Shown in pieces: positions 1-11,310 of a stretch of 64,000 nt of DNA. Numbering within the stretch: the stretch's first letter is position 1; each line of letters begins with the position of its first letter. The translations under genes were made by a program, and so were the position numbers. Origin of the DNA: Panaeolus papilionaceus. Taxonomy: Eukaryota > Basidiomycota > Agaricomycetes > Agaricales. The DNA lies in contig JADNRZ010000047.1 of assembly GCA_015501605.1 (NCBI GenBank), forward strand, positions 1 through 64,000, read 5' to 3'. The notes under the pieces were generated by a model that worked only from the letters and a program-made list of their open reading frames with translations, did not search any database and was not told where the DNA came from.

Positions 1-540
1 TTTTCTACCCATTGCTCTGCGTTTCCATGTGTTTCCTGAACAGCGCTCGCCCTCGTTGTGATGGATGGCGTGTGGTGAGCGGCATCATGCTCGGATCACT
101 GAGATTAGGCGAAACATGGCGGCTGAACGCCTGCAGCTTTCATTGGCTAAGTTTAGGACTGTATTCCAGTCTCTAGGTCTGGCGACTGTCAGCGCTAAGG
201 CTGTAGGTCTGACGCATGCCATACCGATCATGTATTGGCCGGAAATAGATCAGTCTGCGGCCCTTAGGTCTACCTACGCTGGCGTCAACAATTTATCAGG
301 GTTTTTGTTGATGCCTTCACCCTCCAATTCATCATATTTGCACTCAAGATTGAGGATCGTGGCTCATCTCCGTTGGCGGTGAGCTTGTCCAGTCGATGGC
401 TAGGCACCTTCACCCCTCTGGGGGCTCACCCGCCCACCGTCCTTACCTCTTGCCTTGGGAGCGGGGTCAAGCCAGGCTCCGTTCTCCCATTCACACATAC
501 ACTACCCGACTATGGGAGACTCACCATGTAAAATCAAGAG
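1..540 (+). repeat. Duplicated segment, copy 1 (matches 39445-39960)
   Basis: Nearly the same sequence occurs at 39445-39960 in the same orientation, with small indels such as an extra stretch around 285-345. The match starts at the window edge, so the true left end is not visible. Open frames inside it are interrupted differently in the two copies, which argues against a functional protein. Confidence 0.85.
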
Positions 541-2500
541 TAATCCCTGCCAGATACATGGCACATATAATTCACTGATGTGGCACAATCGTCGTCATGG
601 CAGGAAGGGGGTTGATCGGTATTAGAAGATGAAGCATGAGTAGAATATGGATTAGGGAGTTTAGGATTAATTTTATTGCTAGGATTATCTTGAACCGTAG
701 TGCGGCTGAAAACAATGGAAGGTTAACACTGGCACGGGCAAGACGAAAGAGGGCAGAAGAGCTTACACGAGAGCAAAAGCAGAGGTTGAAGGGAGGACAT
801 GAAGAAAGAACCTGTCTCACATGCTTCAAAATTAAGTAGAGTTCGGGACAAGCAATGTCTCAAAAGTTCACTTGGTGGGGGTCCTCCGCAAGACCCACTA
901 CTAAAGTAGCGGGAACTAAAGTAGCGGGAATATGTGGAAAACTCCCTTAGAGAAGGATGCTCAATTAGATAATCGAAAGTATGGGACTTCCACTGCAGGC
1001 ACATTTCTGATTTCGCGGAATCTCCAAACCAAGTATAATAACACTGCTGAGAAATAATATCGACGCCGATAGGGCGATTGCCAACTTGCTGGACCTGAAT
1101 GGTGATTAACAGACGGGCTGTACATAAAAAGATGGATCTTACCCGTCGTGTTCACTACCGGGGCACCCGTCGCCCGACCTCCAGACCTGTATAGCAGGTG
1201 ACGTGAGCATTTATATGAGAATATTTTAACAGAAGGGACGGACGCATCGCTGACAGTCACTAAGATCCAGAGTACAGATGTCTGGTTAGTCGAGCATCAT
1301 TCATACGAATGAAAAAGCACTCACCCACGAGCTGAGTATTGGGGATTGACGAATTCACATATATGTGAACATTGTCATCAACAGGTAATGTAATGTTTCG
1401 ATGACGCTTGAACGGGGTTGGAGAGAGGAAGCTAATACTGTATGGTGCACGATGCGGTCCCTCCTCCAATGGTGATGCTCCAGGCTTCACAATTGTCAAG
1501 GAACTTATCAGCAGTGACTTTGGAAGTCGCCGTGAATGTTAGATAAACCTGTGGTGGGATGAAACATCGACCAGATTTTCTGAACTGCAATGTCGTTCAT
1601 ACTGTAAGCAGCGATCATGCAGATAGGACCTAGCACCCTTCGATGCGGCATTATAATCGCGAAAAATCTCCGTTCCTGAATGCATATACACTCGATGGTG
1701 ATTGTACGGAACGTTTTGAATAACCCAAGAACGTTGAATTCGGTATGTCACTCATGGTGCTCGGATTCGGACGTTCGGTAGGCGTGGGGTTGAAGCGTGA
1801 CAAATATTGCCCAGCTCAAACAGTGTAGTGATGTAGATTTTAGAACGGTCTTGGACATGTCCCGAAAGGAGTGAATATGGCATTTGCCCAGACCAGTGGC
1901 TCATTGCAGGTAACCACCACGGTCTCACCCATCTTTGGAGGAGATTCCAGGGAAGATCAAGCGGACGAGCGATTTGCGAGCTTCCCGGACCTTCTTTCAC
2001 GTCTACGCAGACAGTATTGGAATTTTGTCGGAAACCCGCCAGATGCCTTATCAGGATCAGGGCCTTGTCAGACCCTTGATGGACCTGATCATGCTCGGTT
2101 GCGCTCCTGCTCAGACTTAGAAATCCTGGAAATGTTCCACGGTGTATGATTGGTGTACCGTCCCTGATTATGACCCTACTATTCCTAATAAGGCTTACAG
2201 CTGCCTGATCGCAATCCACTGATTTAGAGCACCTGGCTCACGACCCCACTGATGCCTGCAGCCAGCGCATGTTAGAAATCTGAGTCTCCTCAGTTATAAA
2301 CTAGTTGCGGCAGTCCAAATGATCAACAAGCCCACATGAATGTGATGTGAGACAGTGGATCTGCGATGCAATGAATGGGTCCAGGGATTGTGTGAGTAAA
2401 CATGAATGGAACTTACTCAAGTTGTATTCAGTGTACTAACAGGCAGGCAGATGAGTAAGCAAGGGTGAAGTATACAGACTACAGAGTGCACTTCGTAGTA
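541..2500. other. No supported gene
   Basis: No open frame here has convincing coding character. A short tandem repeat of about 15 bp lies at 900-930, next to a small hairpin (875-898). On the minus strand near 1450-1530, one frame reads like the cysteine-containing end of a fungal surface protein (Cys, about 17 residues, Gly-rich, then Cys-Thr). It is cut by stops on both sides, so at most it is a decayed relic. Confidence 0.5.
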
Positions 2501-2529
2501 TACTAGAGCCAGTAATAGGAGGCATTTAA

Positions 2530-3300
2530 TATACAGTAATGAGCCTCGCGCCCACATACCTCCGTTTTTGCGATTTCAAATTCCACAACACCTCGCGCAC
2601 GCGCATACGCCACTGTATCAGCATCTAATCGTGTTTCGCAATTCATTCACTCGGCCCTCAGTCACACATTCTATACCTCAATCTCCCTCCTCGTCTCCTG
2701 GAATATTCAAAATCCCTTTTCTATGTAGCTCGCTTTCTTATTTTGACTCATTGGTAGATTATGTCAACTGTACACTAACTTACCTTGCAAATTGGATTAT
2801 TTTTACTCCCCTTATTTTGCATCTGAGCTTCGGTTTCACTTCGTTTCGTCTCCTAGTCATTCTACGTAGCCACCCTCGTTGGCTTTCGTATTCAGTCGCC
2901 GCCTTCGTCGGTTTTCGTCCCAGTTAGCCCCAGTAATCGTTCTTATCGCTCCCAGTCGTCTAGCACCGCCGTTTTCGATGTTTCCTTCAGCCTTAGTCGT
3001 CCTAGCTTTCGTATATCGTGTAGTATGGTTCCCCAGCATTGCCGTCGCCGGTCTGAACCTCCTCTCCATCGTGTCAGTCATCTTATACTAACCATAGCTC
3101 TCCCGACCCCACATACTTGCAACTGGGCGCACCTCATTCATCTCACTCACCTTGCATCATCCCCATCACCCTAACACATGTCCCATGCATCCACTATCTC
3201 ATTTTCGTTTCTGTTTGGTTTCCATTCGTGATCCCACTGTTGCGCTCTCACCAACAGTGTGAAATACAAACGACCATGAATACGAATGGGAGGTTTGGGA
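2530..3300 (+). repeat. Dispersed noncoding repeat R2, copy a
   Basis: This pyrimidine-rich DNA shares blocks with 22580-23960 (+), 38400-38600 (+) and, reversed, 40490-41110. The diagnostic block reads like tctcagtcgccgccgtcgttgg followed within 20 bases by ttttcgtc-type sequence, near 2890-2930 here. Another shared block resembles gtagattatgtcaactg (2754-2770). Long frames exist on both strands but differ between copies, so they are composition artefacts. Confidence 0.6.
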
Positions 3301-3329
3301 GTGTCGGGGAACGATAGGTGAGGATAGGC

Positions 3330-4800
3330 GGTGGCAATGTATGCGAGGGCGAGGTTCATGGAGGCAAAAGACATTCCAGTGCCTATCTTCTGTACTCCGA
3401 CTCCGACACTCTGTAGGTAGAGCAAAAAAATGATATATATTGCGCATGAACGAGTGCTTCGAGTCCCGACAAACATGTTATGGTAAGTGTAGATAATGAA
3501 ATTGAAGTAAGATAAATAGACGGAGGGAAATGCAAAGGTGAGGTCAGTGTAGTGAAGGGTGAGTAAGCGCTGCTTGCAAGGTCGTGGGATCTGCGAGAGC
3601 TGATCATGACTCCTGAGGTAAATATGCGAGATGAGGAAAAAGCGGGTTTCGAATGCACGTGAAACGACGAAATACAAACAAAAACGAGACAAAATATGAA
3701 GACGATGATGACGGAAGATAAAACTGAGACACGAAGCAAAAACAAATCTACTTTTTGTCTATCTTCAAGAGTTACAGTGGGTACAGTGGGTATGGGTAAT
3801 TGTGGTACAGGAGCTGTGGTTGTTACAGTGATACGAACACCAGCTGATTGCGAAATACGATGAAATCAACAAGAAAATGTAAGGATTTAAGGAGGCAAAC
3901 ACTGAAACGTTTCAAGGAATTGAAAATAGGATGACAAATAAACAAAATAAACGAACGAGGAGGATGATGTGAGGCGAGTTCTGCTGTACTAAATGTCGTC
4001 ATGAATGTGAGGGTGACGATGTAGGGCCCGGAATGCAGGAGGGAGAGATGCATTGTAACATGACAGAAAACGCGAAGGCCCCAGGGATACCCAGATAGAC
4101 ATGCTGACCCATCAGTGCTTCGAAGATAAATAAAATAAAGTTGATAACTAATATCGAGGACCTTCGAGGTTGACGGACCTGAAATTAAAGATTGGAGTCC
4201 TCTGTAACTCAGATAATGTGTGATGTATGCTCTGTAATATAGAAAATGTGGACGCTAATGAAATACGGTATTATGGGGAACAAAGGCATGAGAAAGATAT
4301 CAAGAATAATGTGAGGAACAAGAATACATGAAAAAGGAAGACGAAATTATTAGCTTATTACTGGTTGCATGTCCCGAACCTGGAGGTGCATGGAATGAAG
4401 CGAGGATTTAACGACTGGTGCCTGGAAATGCATTGTGGAGGGAATAATTGTCCTTCAGTACTTTTGTGAGGTTTGTATCGTTGAGTAAACTGTGCAGAGC
4501 GCAACAGCAAGTAAGTGAGGTTCGGAGGACTGAAATCAAGAGAGGGATGGTGGGATGATGGACTTGGGGACCAGATAAAGAGGCAACGATGCTAGAAAGC
4601 GATTGCCTATTAATCACACTATATTAATATTTCGCAAGTGTACCTGTTACTTTAATTCACTGGGTATAATTTAATACTACAAAATATTCTGACTACGACA
4701 GAACATGTAGCGGTATCAGGAACGGTGCAACATTACACCGGGTTTATGAGGCAGGTCGAGTAACATTGGTAGAGTAACCGTAGGGTGTCAACAATATACA
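3330..4800. other. Purine-rich DNA without a supported gene
   Basis: The stretch is A/G-rich on the plus strand to about 4060 and AT-rich beyond. The minus-strand frames (for example 3171-3692 and 3823-4053) are low-complexity Ser/Phe/Leu products typical of this composition. I see no splice-consistent gene. Confidence 0.5.
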
Positions 4801-4827
4801 CGAGTTCTCCCTATAATATACAGAACA

Positions 4828-4930
4828 ATGGTATAGTGGTATTTATGCATCATCAAGGTACAGGTATTAGGTAAGCTAAGGTAAGCAAGAGGCTCTGGGT
4901 TCGATTCTCGTCGAACGCAAAAAAAAAATA
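4828..4930 (+). repeat. tRNA-derived SINE-like head (A box and B box)
   Basis: A pol III A-box-like motif TGGTATAGTGG (about 4832) is followed about 60 nt later by a B-box-like GGGTTCGATTC (about 4895), then a run of ten A residues at 4920. The expected acceptor stem does not form, because the 5' segment cannot pair with cgaacgc. A working tRNA is therefore unlikely. A tRNA-derived SINE or tRNA pseudogene fits better. Confidence 0.5.
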
Positions 4931-4964
4931 ACCAGACGGTAAGTGCCTTGTCAGAGCACGGGGA

Positions 4965-5150
4965 GCCGATTAGGCAAATTAATTATTTTTTTCAGCCTGC
5001 ATCTAATCGGGTCCAGACCGCCTAATCAGGCGTTGGTCAGGGTAGAGCCTGATCAGAATTCTCATGAACTTGTCAGAGCGACTTTCATTCTGATCAGGCC
5101 TAATCAGGCTTTCCCATCCTTACGCCCCTTATCGGCCTAATTAGGCATTC
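4965..5150. repeat. Cluster of GCCTAATCAGGC-type inverted motifs
   Basis: The imperfect palindrome CCTGATTAGG / CCTAATCAGG occurs about six times in both orientations (near 4968, 5031, 5047, 5092, 5101 and 5141). Such dense short inverted motifs are typical of subterminal regions of hAT-like elements, where transposase binds. The hAT element at 29147 has an analogous dense GCCAAGCC region. No transposase is nearby, so this may be the end of a non-autonomous element. Confidence 0.45.
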
Positions 5151-5295
5151 TGGAGGTTTCCGACATTTCGATCTTTATCTTTCCATGTATGGTCCGTGGG
5201 CGTCCATGATAAGTTAGCTATATCCAAGCAACCTCGCAAGGAACCTTCATAAGATTCTCCTTCTCCTTTGGCAAGCTGAAAATTGCCCGCCTGTC

Positions 5296-6288
5296 ATGAT
5301 TATCAACCATATCATCTGGCTCTCAGTACTTGCTACGCATGCATGTAGGTATCCAGATTAATGTTAGAAGTGAATAAAATGTGGAGGGGGAGAAAACCAA
5401 GAAAAACGAGGGAGGACACAGATAGAGACACAGACACAGACACCTAGTGGCCACAACAGAAGTACGGAGTACAACGGCAAGTTAAATTATTAGCTAAACT
5501 ACCGAATATGTACATCAACGTAGCACATGAGCCACCAGCTGCTCACATGACCTATTCTAACAATTAACCTTAGGATCATCGACTAAAAACTGCTTCCAGT
5601 TGGCGCCGTCGTTACTCTTTATGATGTCAGCGTAACAGACTCTCTACCAGGAGGGCTCTCCGTTAGCTTTCAAGTAGATGGCACAATGTCATACAGGCTA
5701 TCAATCCCTCACAAGGCAGCGATGTCACCACGTACAAAGTCCAAGATGTTCGATCTCAGGAAATCATGTTCCTAATCCACGGTACGACGACCGCGACCTA
5801 TACTGTGCTATCTACAACACGGACATTTCAATGTATGACATTTTGCTGCGCGCTGCTCATAAAGAACTACGAAACCTCGGCTCTACATCATACTGAAATA
5901 TGTTATAGATGAGCGTGTCGAAGGAAGATCTCAGCTTCATGCAATGGCGACTGGCGTTGCATCCACCCCGACGATGTTACCCAATGATGGACAATTTGCA
6001 TTCGGTGACTGGACTCAGGACTGTCAGTTCGATGTCGATAAGCAGCAAGGAGTATGTACCAAGACGATTCTAGGTCCTATCATGGAAATCCAGACGCTCA
6101 CCGCCTCCGGAATACCTACCACAAGGACGAACATTGAAACGACTACACTTGTTCGCACATTCACCGGTCCACTCGTGCCGTATGCAACCATTGCAACGAG
6201 CGGGGCTCCTGCACTGGCTTCGGCGAATTTGTTATCCATTTTTTCGGGGGTCTTAGTTCTGACTTCGAGTCTATTGTTGTCCAGGTAA
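5296..6288 (+). pseudogene. Broken gene for a secreted, probably GPI-anchored surface protein
   Basis: Pieces of one gene can be read across this stretch. An ATG at 5296 opens a hydrophobic leader (MIINHIIWLSVLATHA) and is followed by a possible intron donor at about 5346. Around 5625-5830 the reading resembles Ser/Thr-rich extracellular repeats, with a frame change near 5707. The last part (5944-6288, 114 aa if it starts at its own ATG) holds DWTQDCQFDV...GVCT and a hydrophobic C-terminal tail after SGAPALASAN. This layout is familiar from basidiomycete GPI-anchored proteins. I could not join the parts in one frame with canonical introns, so I call it broken. An unrecognised intron pattern remains possible. 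Confidence 0.45.
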
Positions 6289-6848
6289 AGAACTGACAGA
6301 GAAGCATTGTCTTTCCGAAATTTGGATCGTATTAATAGTGTGGCACGTGAACCACCGCAACTGAGACTGGGACCCAACCATCTCCGGTTTGAATTCATTT
6401 ACTGCATCATGAATCCCCTAGTGCAGTTAATTCCAATGTATTAACAGCGCCATGTTCTGACCGTAAGGACTAAGGTCTCAGTTCTAACATGAGCCCTACC
6501 TCCAAAAATGGTCCATACGCAGCATGAAGCGTAAGGTTGAACATGTGCTCAAACAAGCACTGTGCAGTTCCAAAACCATCAAACCATCAGACGCTATTTT
6601 TGTCTTTATATTAACTGTAGTATGGTTGTACACATCGAAGGAGTATCTTTGACTGAATAGACCGTGACTGACTGCTTGCGCTGACCATTGAACCATTTCG
6701 CCGTTCTATATTGCTAGTGAATATACCTCCAAGCGGGTGACCAACCCTTGACAATGCCATTCATTTCCCAAGAGCGGCATTCATCCAGCCATAGGTAAAT
6801 CCATACTGGTCATGAGTAATGAATGAGTCGGGCACGATGAAAAGGAAA

Positions 6849-7343
6849 CACTGGTGCTGCGAGCACCTTTTCTGGGTACCAAAAAAGGTGGTACATCTAG
6901 GAAACATTTTCGTTAGATTTTAGGTCTCCAAAAAGATCACCTTCTGAGCAATGAAAAATGTGCTGATATATACCTCATTTTAAAGGACCAGAAATAATGG
7001 CTGTTTGAATTTAAAAAATGTTCTAAAAAATCTTGTATTTTTCCAGCAGCTTTTTGGATGAGAAAAGGTAATATTTTTCATGCAAAACCAACATTTTTTC
7101 TCTAAAGCCACCAAAAAGGTAATATTTTTGGAGCCTGAAAAGGGTTGGACGAGGTTTTCTATTTATGTATATTTTTTACATGCAAAAATATCCTGATTTT
7201 GTCAGTCAAAAAATATCAAATTTCTGAAGGGATTTTTTGTATGAAAAAGGGTTGCCTTTGTTGTGCTAAAACATAAAGGTAAAAAGGTTTCCTAGAATTA
7301 ACCCCTTTTTTGGGCCTCGAAAAAGGAGCTGCTGCCACCAGTG
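6849..7343. mobile_element. Non-autonomous MITE-like element, about 495 bp
   Basis: The ends are imperfect inverted repeats of about 57 bp. The left end starts CACTGGTGCTGCGAGCACC and reaches TCTAGGAAAC. The right end read in reverse starts CACTGGTGGCAGCAGCTCC and also reaches TCTAGGAAAC. The inside is AT-rich and has no coding frame. The CACTGGTG terminus resembles hAT-type ends. Flanking bases are aaaggaaa on the left and aaaggccg on the right, so a clean 8-bp target duplication is not preserved. Confidence 0.65.
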
Positions 7344-8715
7344 AAAGGCCGAAGTGAGTACACACAGCATGCCCATGACGCTTGGGTTATCCACATCAGC
7401 GCAGCATGCTATGACAACGCGCGCTCTACCCCCCTTTTTTCTTTGAAATGCCATTTGTGCGTATTGGTCGATCAGGCTCATATAAGTGGGCGCATATGCG
7501 TACTTCGCACAAGCAGAGGTGCGCAAGGGTGAATGGTGGAGCATAAGGTTGGACTCTGTGGAAAAAAAAGGGTGACTATAAGAGACTCATGTAGAAGTGC
7601 GTGGGGTGTACGGAGCACAAATGTCGTTAGTCAGTACAGGAGTAAACATCAATGGGTGGCTGAAAATCGTCCGAAAACGCGAAAACGGTGGCCTTCATTT
7701 GGAATAAACCTCTACATTGAAAACTAGGAAAATGAATGGAGGGGCGGATGCCAGCTCAGGTGATAAACATCAGATCAAGATCAACAAGATGACGGAAAGG
7801 TTACTGGATTGCCAATGAGAGCGAGGAAAGTGAGTCACACAACTGAAGGCTAGTGAACATGAGGAAGTGTGTTCCAATTTATAAGGCTGAAAAGCCAAAA
7901 GTCGAAAATCTAAGGGTTAGCGAGCCATAGTGATATGAGTGGGGAATGTCGGAGGAATGGTAACGAAGCAAGGCTTAAATGCGAGACGACACGGGGCGAA
8001 AACGTTGAATGTGCCAACGTGAATACAACGACATGCGGTCTTTTGATTCAGAACAAATGTGGATACGCAGGAGTGAAGGCGAGTATAATTGGTCAACAAC
8101 AACGGGGACACACACTTGAGGCGTGGGCAGCTTGGGATGTGTCTGAGTTAGATTTAAAAGATGTAGAGATCCACAAGTAATGATAGAACACGTATCGTTG
8201 AATCGGCAAAACATAAGAGTGCTTGTCCAAAATGTACGAGCTGACGTGACGACAATGAGACTGCGTATGGAGACGTTGTAAATCATAGAAAGGGTAGTGC
8301 ACGGAAGGCCCAGATGATAACGATGGCAACGAGGTCGACATTGATGGTGCTGAAGGAACAGCCAGCAGCTAGCTCAACGTGCCAACAAAATCGGTTACTT
8401 TGTTCGATGCACGGCAAAACCCAGGTCTCACTTCTGGACACGTGAAGCGGCTTGGACTCTAGGCCTGATGAGGACGAGTTTTTAGAATGCTTTTATATTT
8501 TCTTTCCGTTGTGATTGACCTTTTATCGTTGAATTCATTTCTTTGTTTTAGGTTACACTGGCGGTTTTGACATCTGATATCTGCCCACAAATACATGATA
8601 AACTTTGTGAACGTTCATGGGTTGCTAGGATTACGTCCCTCCTCATTGACAGTTGACTCCATGATGACTAGAACAAGACACATTCGCCATTACATTTAAG
8701 TATTATGGAAAGTGT
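7344..8715. other. No supported gene; holds an R1 repeat core near 8300-8440
   Basis: The R1 core here reads gaggtcgacattgatgg (about 8330) followed by a gcacggcaaaaccc-type block (about 8410). It is the most diverged plus-strand copy in the window. Minus-strand frames at 7917-8341 fall in the purine-rich flank that often accompanies R1 and are not credible genes. Confidence 0.45.
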
Positions 8716-8878
8716 TATTTGGCCCGGATGGCGGAAGAAAACCGTGATACATCATCCATCAACTCGCAATTGCTTGTAATTAAAATCTTATAGCTCCTTC
8801 CTTGCTAAATGTAGTGCGTGTTAGCTATCAACAACCCACTACCTTTCGGTCAGATAACGATTGGACTTACCAAAACGA

Positions 8879-10188
8879 TCAAAGATCATGACGTTCATGA
8901 AGGTCCTGGCCCCAGCACTTGAAGGACGAGATCGCTCTTACAAAGATCCCGCGCTTTGCTGGGGTTGGGTGAGGGGGCAATGTTGGTTGGTGAGAGGGCA
9001 ATGTTGGTTCAGCCATGGCATCATGTACCAATTCGGGAGGTGCGTCAAAATCTTCAAGTTCCTGATTAAACTTCGCAAGGATCCTCTCCGTTTCTTCCAA
9101 CTGCAATGAAAGGACTGTAACTAGTTGGGAATCTGGGCCTAATGTTGCCACCTCCAATTCTGAGCGAATGTTGGCTCGTTGAATCTGCAGGTTTTGAATT
9201 CGAATTTGGAGATTGTTGTAGAGGTCTGCTCCAAATTCTGTCTCGCGGATTGAGGATGATAGTTCTATCTGAAAGTTTTTTGCAACGAGGCGCCGACAAG
9301 CGTCGTCAAGAACCCAGAGCGCTGACTCTACATTATTGTCAAACCTGACAATTAGACACCCGTTTATAATGTAATCCTATGACAGTGGACGACGCGTCAG
9401 AGTCACAGCTAGTCAATGAAGCATTTCAGCATGTCATACCTTCCACACGACGTCCCGCAACTGCTCGAAGTTGCGCTGTGCGCGCTGCGTGGAGCTTTCA
9501 CTGGATAATACGTCCCACATGGTGGTTACTATCATGACGTTCTCCTCTGTTCCAATACCTGTCATATTCTGGAAGGTTTTGAGTATTCTGCGCTGACTTC
9601 CAGGCAATCGCACAACATTGATGGGTGTGAAATAGAGAATCCTGCCAATGTCGTTAATCCTACAAAAATCCATTATCAGTCCGCTCAACCAAATGTCAAT
9701 AACATGTGAACATACTCCATATCTCTTATAAAATTCTTGATCATGACGACTATGCTCATTTCTGATATCTTTGTGTCGCCAAAGCCAGGTACATCAACAA
9801 TGTAGATTCGTTCTCCACTGTAGGAAAGTGAAGTCACGTTCTCGACAGTGTATACAGATATTGATTGGGTGCATCCTTCCAAAAGGTGGCTAGATATTTG
9901 AAGTGACCCCTTAGGTGCGAGTGCCTCGATGAACTGGGGTATCCAGAAATTAGTTCACGAAGACCAGGTGAACTTCCACTTACGCTACTTTTGCCAGACC
10001 CTGTGGGTCCTAGTAGTCTACCCGGATGCCCGTACATTGAACTCAAGGACGGATACACTATCAAAGATGACTTACAGCACAATAGTGGTCCTGATACCCT
10101 TACGAGGAATTTTTGATACTGGTGTCACGGAGATAGGACCATCAATTCTTATTGAATGGTAGGATTGTTTTGGCTGATTGCTGGTCAT
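8879..10188 (-). CDS. AIG1/MMR_HSR1-like P-loop GTPase, type B (gene B1)
   Basis: Predicted GTP-binding protein of 360 aa. Exons on the minus strand: 10188-10076, 10017-9984, 9933-9716, 9659-9440, 9376-8879, with intron phases 2/0/2/0 and no internal stop. Exon 2 encodes only LLGPTGSGKSS (Walker A/G1). Exon 3 carries the switch II/G3 motif DVPGFGDTKISEM. Exon 4 holds RLPGSQRR and VTTMWD, which fits the G4 position. Exon 5 is a helical, probably coiled C-terminal region ending in a Cys/Trp patch (FKCWGQ). The ATG at 10188 gives MTSNQP and matches paralogue B3. Compared with B3, a 7-residue tandem duplication (PTLPSHQ) lies near the C-terminus. A TATA box is at 10347-10354. The P-loop GTPase fold is clear; cellular role is unknown, and GIMAP/AIG1 likeness is family-level inference. 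Confidence 0.85.
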
Positions 10189-10346
10189 GTTATGATAGAG
10201 AGTAGGATACTTGTGTTTGTAGAGGGAAACAGTATGATTAAAGGATTTGCAGCCTGAAAGATGCCTCAGCGACGCCTCGAGGCACCAGGTGTAACGTGGC
10301 GGTCACGAGTATGCCTACCTTGTGACCTCCGTCGCTTTCCCATTGG

Positions 10347-10354
10347 TATTTATA
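10347..10354 (-). promoter_or_regulatory. TATA box of gene B1
   Basis: The minus strand reads TATAAATA, about 160 nt upstream of the B1 start codon, next to a CCAAT-like ccaatggg. The same arrangement is kept at the paralogue B3. Confidence 0.6.
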
Positions 10355-11189
10355 GGATGAAGTTGGCTTATGATATCTCCAGAAATTCCTTAAAACGCAT
10401 TAAATATTATCAATACATAGAGGGGCTCCATAAGTTACAGTGTTCAAAGGAACGCATCGCGATTCCGAGACCAGGGCTCTTTGTGATCAGGAAGGCACCA
10501 CAACGACGACATCAAACGGGGACAAACGTTTCGAACTCAAGCCTCAGGATTATACAGGCTCCGTATCCATTTCCTTGGTCTTTCCGACATTCTTCGCCGA
10601 GAGGTAGCCGAGCACGACAGTCATCGTACCGGCTGTGAAGGGAGGCGATGTATTACTTGAATAGAGGCGGTATAGTTCCATTAGTATACCAGGTGAGACA
10701 GAACGACTCATAACCCAGAATAAACCCACCAGATTTCGACAAGAAAATCCTAAGGTCTGACTCTGGTGATGTACCTGGCCCCTTTTCCGGCTCCTTGCGT
10801 TGTAGAGGGCGAGTTGTATGGCACACTCTGTGGGATTTCTGTCCCAACTCGAATGTTACGAGTGGCGGTGAGCGTGAGTCCGGCCTGTGCCTGTATTCGG
10901 CGACTATAAGCATGTATATGTTGCACATGGTGGGATGCGGATGAGTCTGCGCACTGGGTGTCTTGTGAGCTGGAAAATCAGGAGGTGATTTGACGACTCC
11001 TCACTCCCTAATGGGATTGACGGTTCTGTGAACGTTAGCTTATCTTTGTTCATGTGGACGGTGACAAAAACACTTCTATTATAAATTGGATTTAAAAACA
11101 TGTGTTTACATCGGGCTAATCTCTATGAGTGAGGGAAAGAGGAGTGGAGGCGGACTCAGAACGTTGATGAATCGTGACGCGGGTTTTGC

Positions 11190-11310
11190 CGTGAGCCAAA
11201 CAAATCAACCGATTTTCGTTGGGACGATTCAGATGAGCTGGACCTTCCTTCATCACCATCACCGTCGACCTCGTTGGTAGTTGCACGAACCTGGACCTTC
11301 GCTCACTACC
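11190..11310 (-). repeat. R1 repeat core, reverse orientation
   Basis: The plus strand shows gccaaacaaatcaacc, then a block like ccttcatcaccatcaccg and gacctcgttgg. On the minus strand this is the R1 order: gacattgatgg-type block, then ggtttgtttgg. It lies in duplication D1. Confidence 0.6.

Noticed and set aside
880..930. Small hairpin and 15-bp tandem repeat, considered as a terminator or repeat array
   Set aside because: Only two units and no adjacent gene; too little to call.
1440..1540. Minus-strand piece resembling the Cys end of a surface protein
   Set aside because: Only about 40 residues can be read, with stops on both sides and no consistent splicing.
2568..3692. Several 60-170 aa frames on both strands
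   Set aside because: They overlap each other on opposite strands, are Ser/Phe/Leu-rich from skewed composition, and are not conserved between R2 copies.
4828..4930. A functional tRNA gene
   Set aside because: A- and B-box like motifs are present, but acceptor and T stems do not pair properly.
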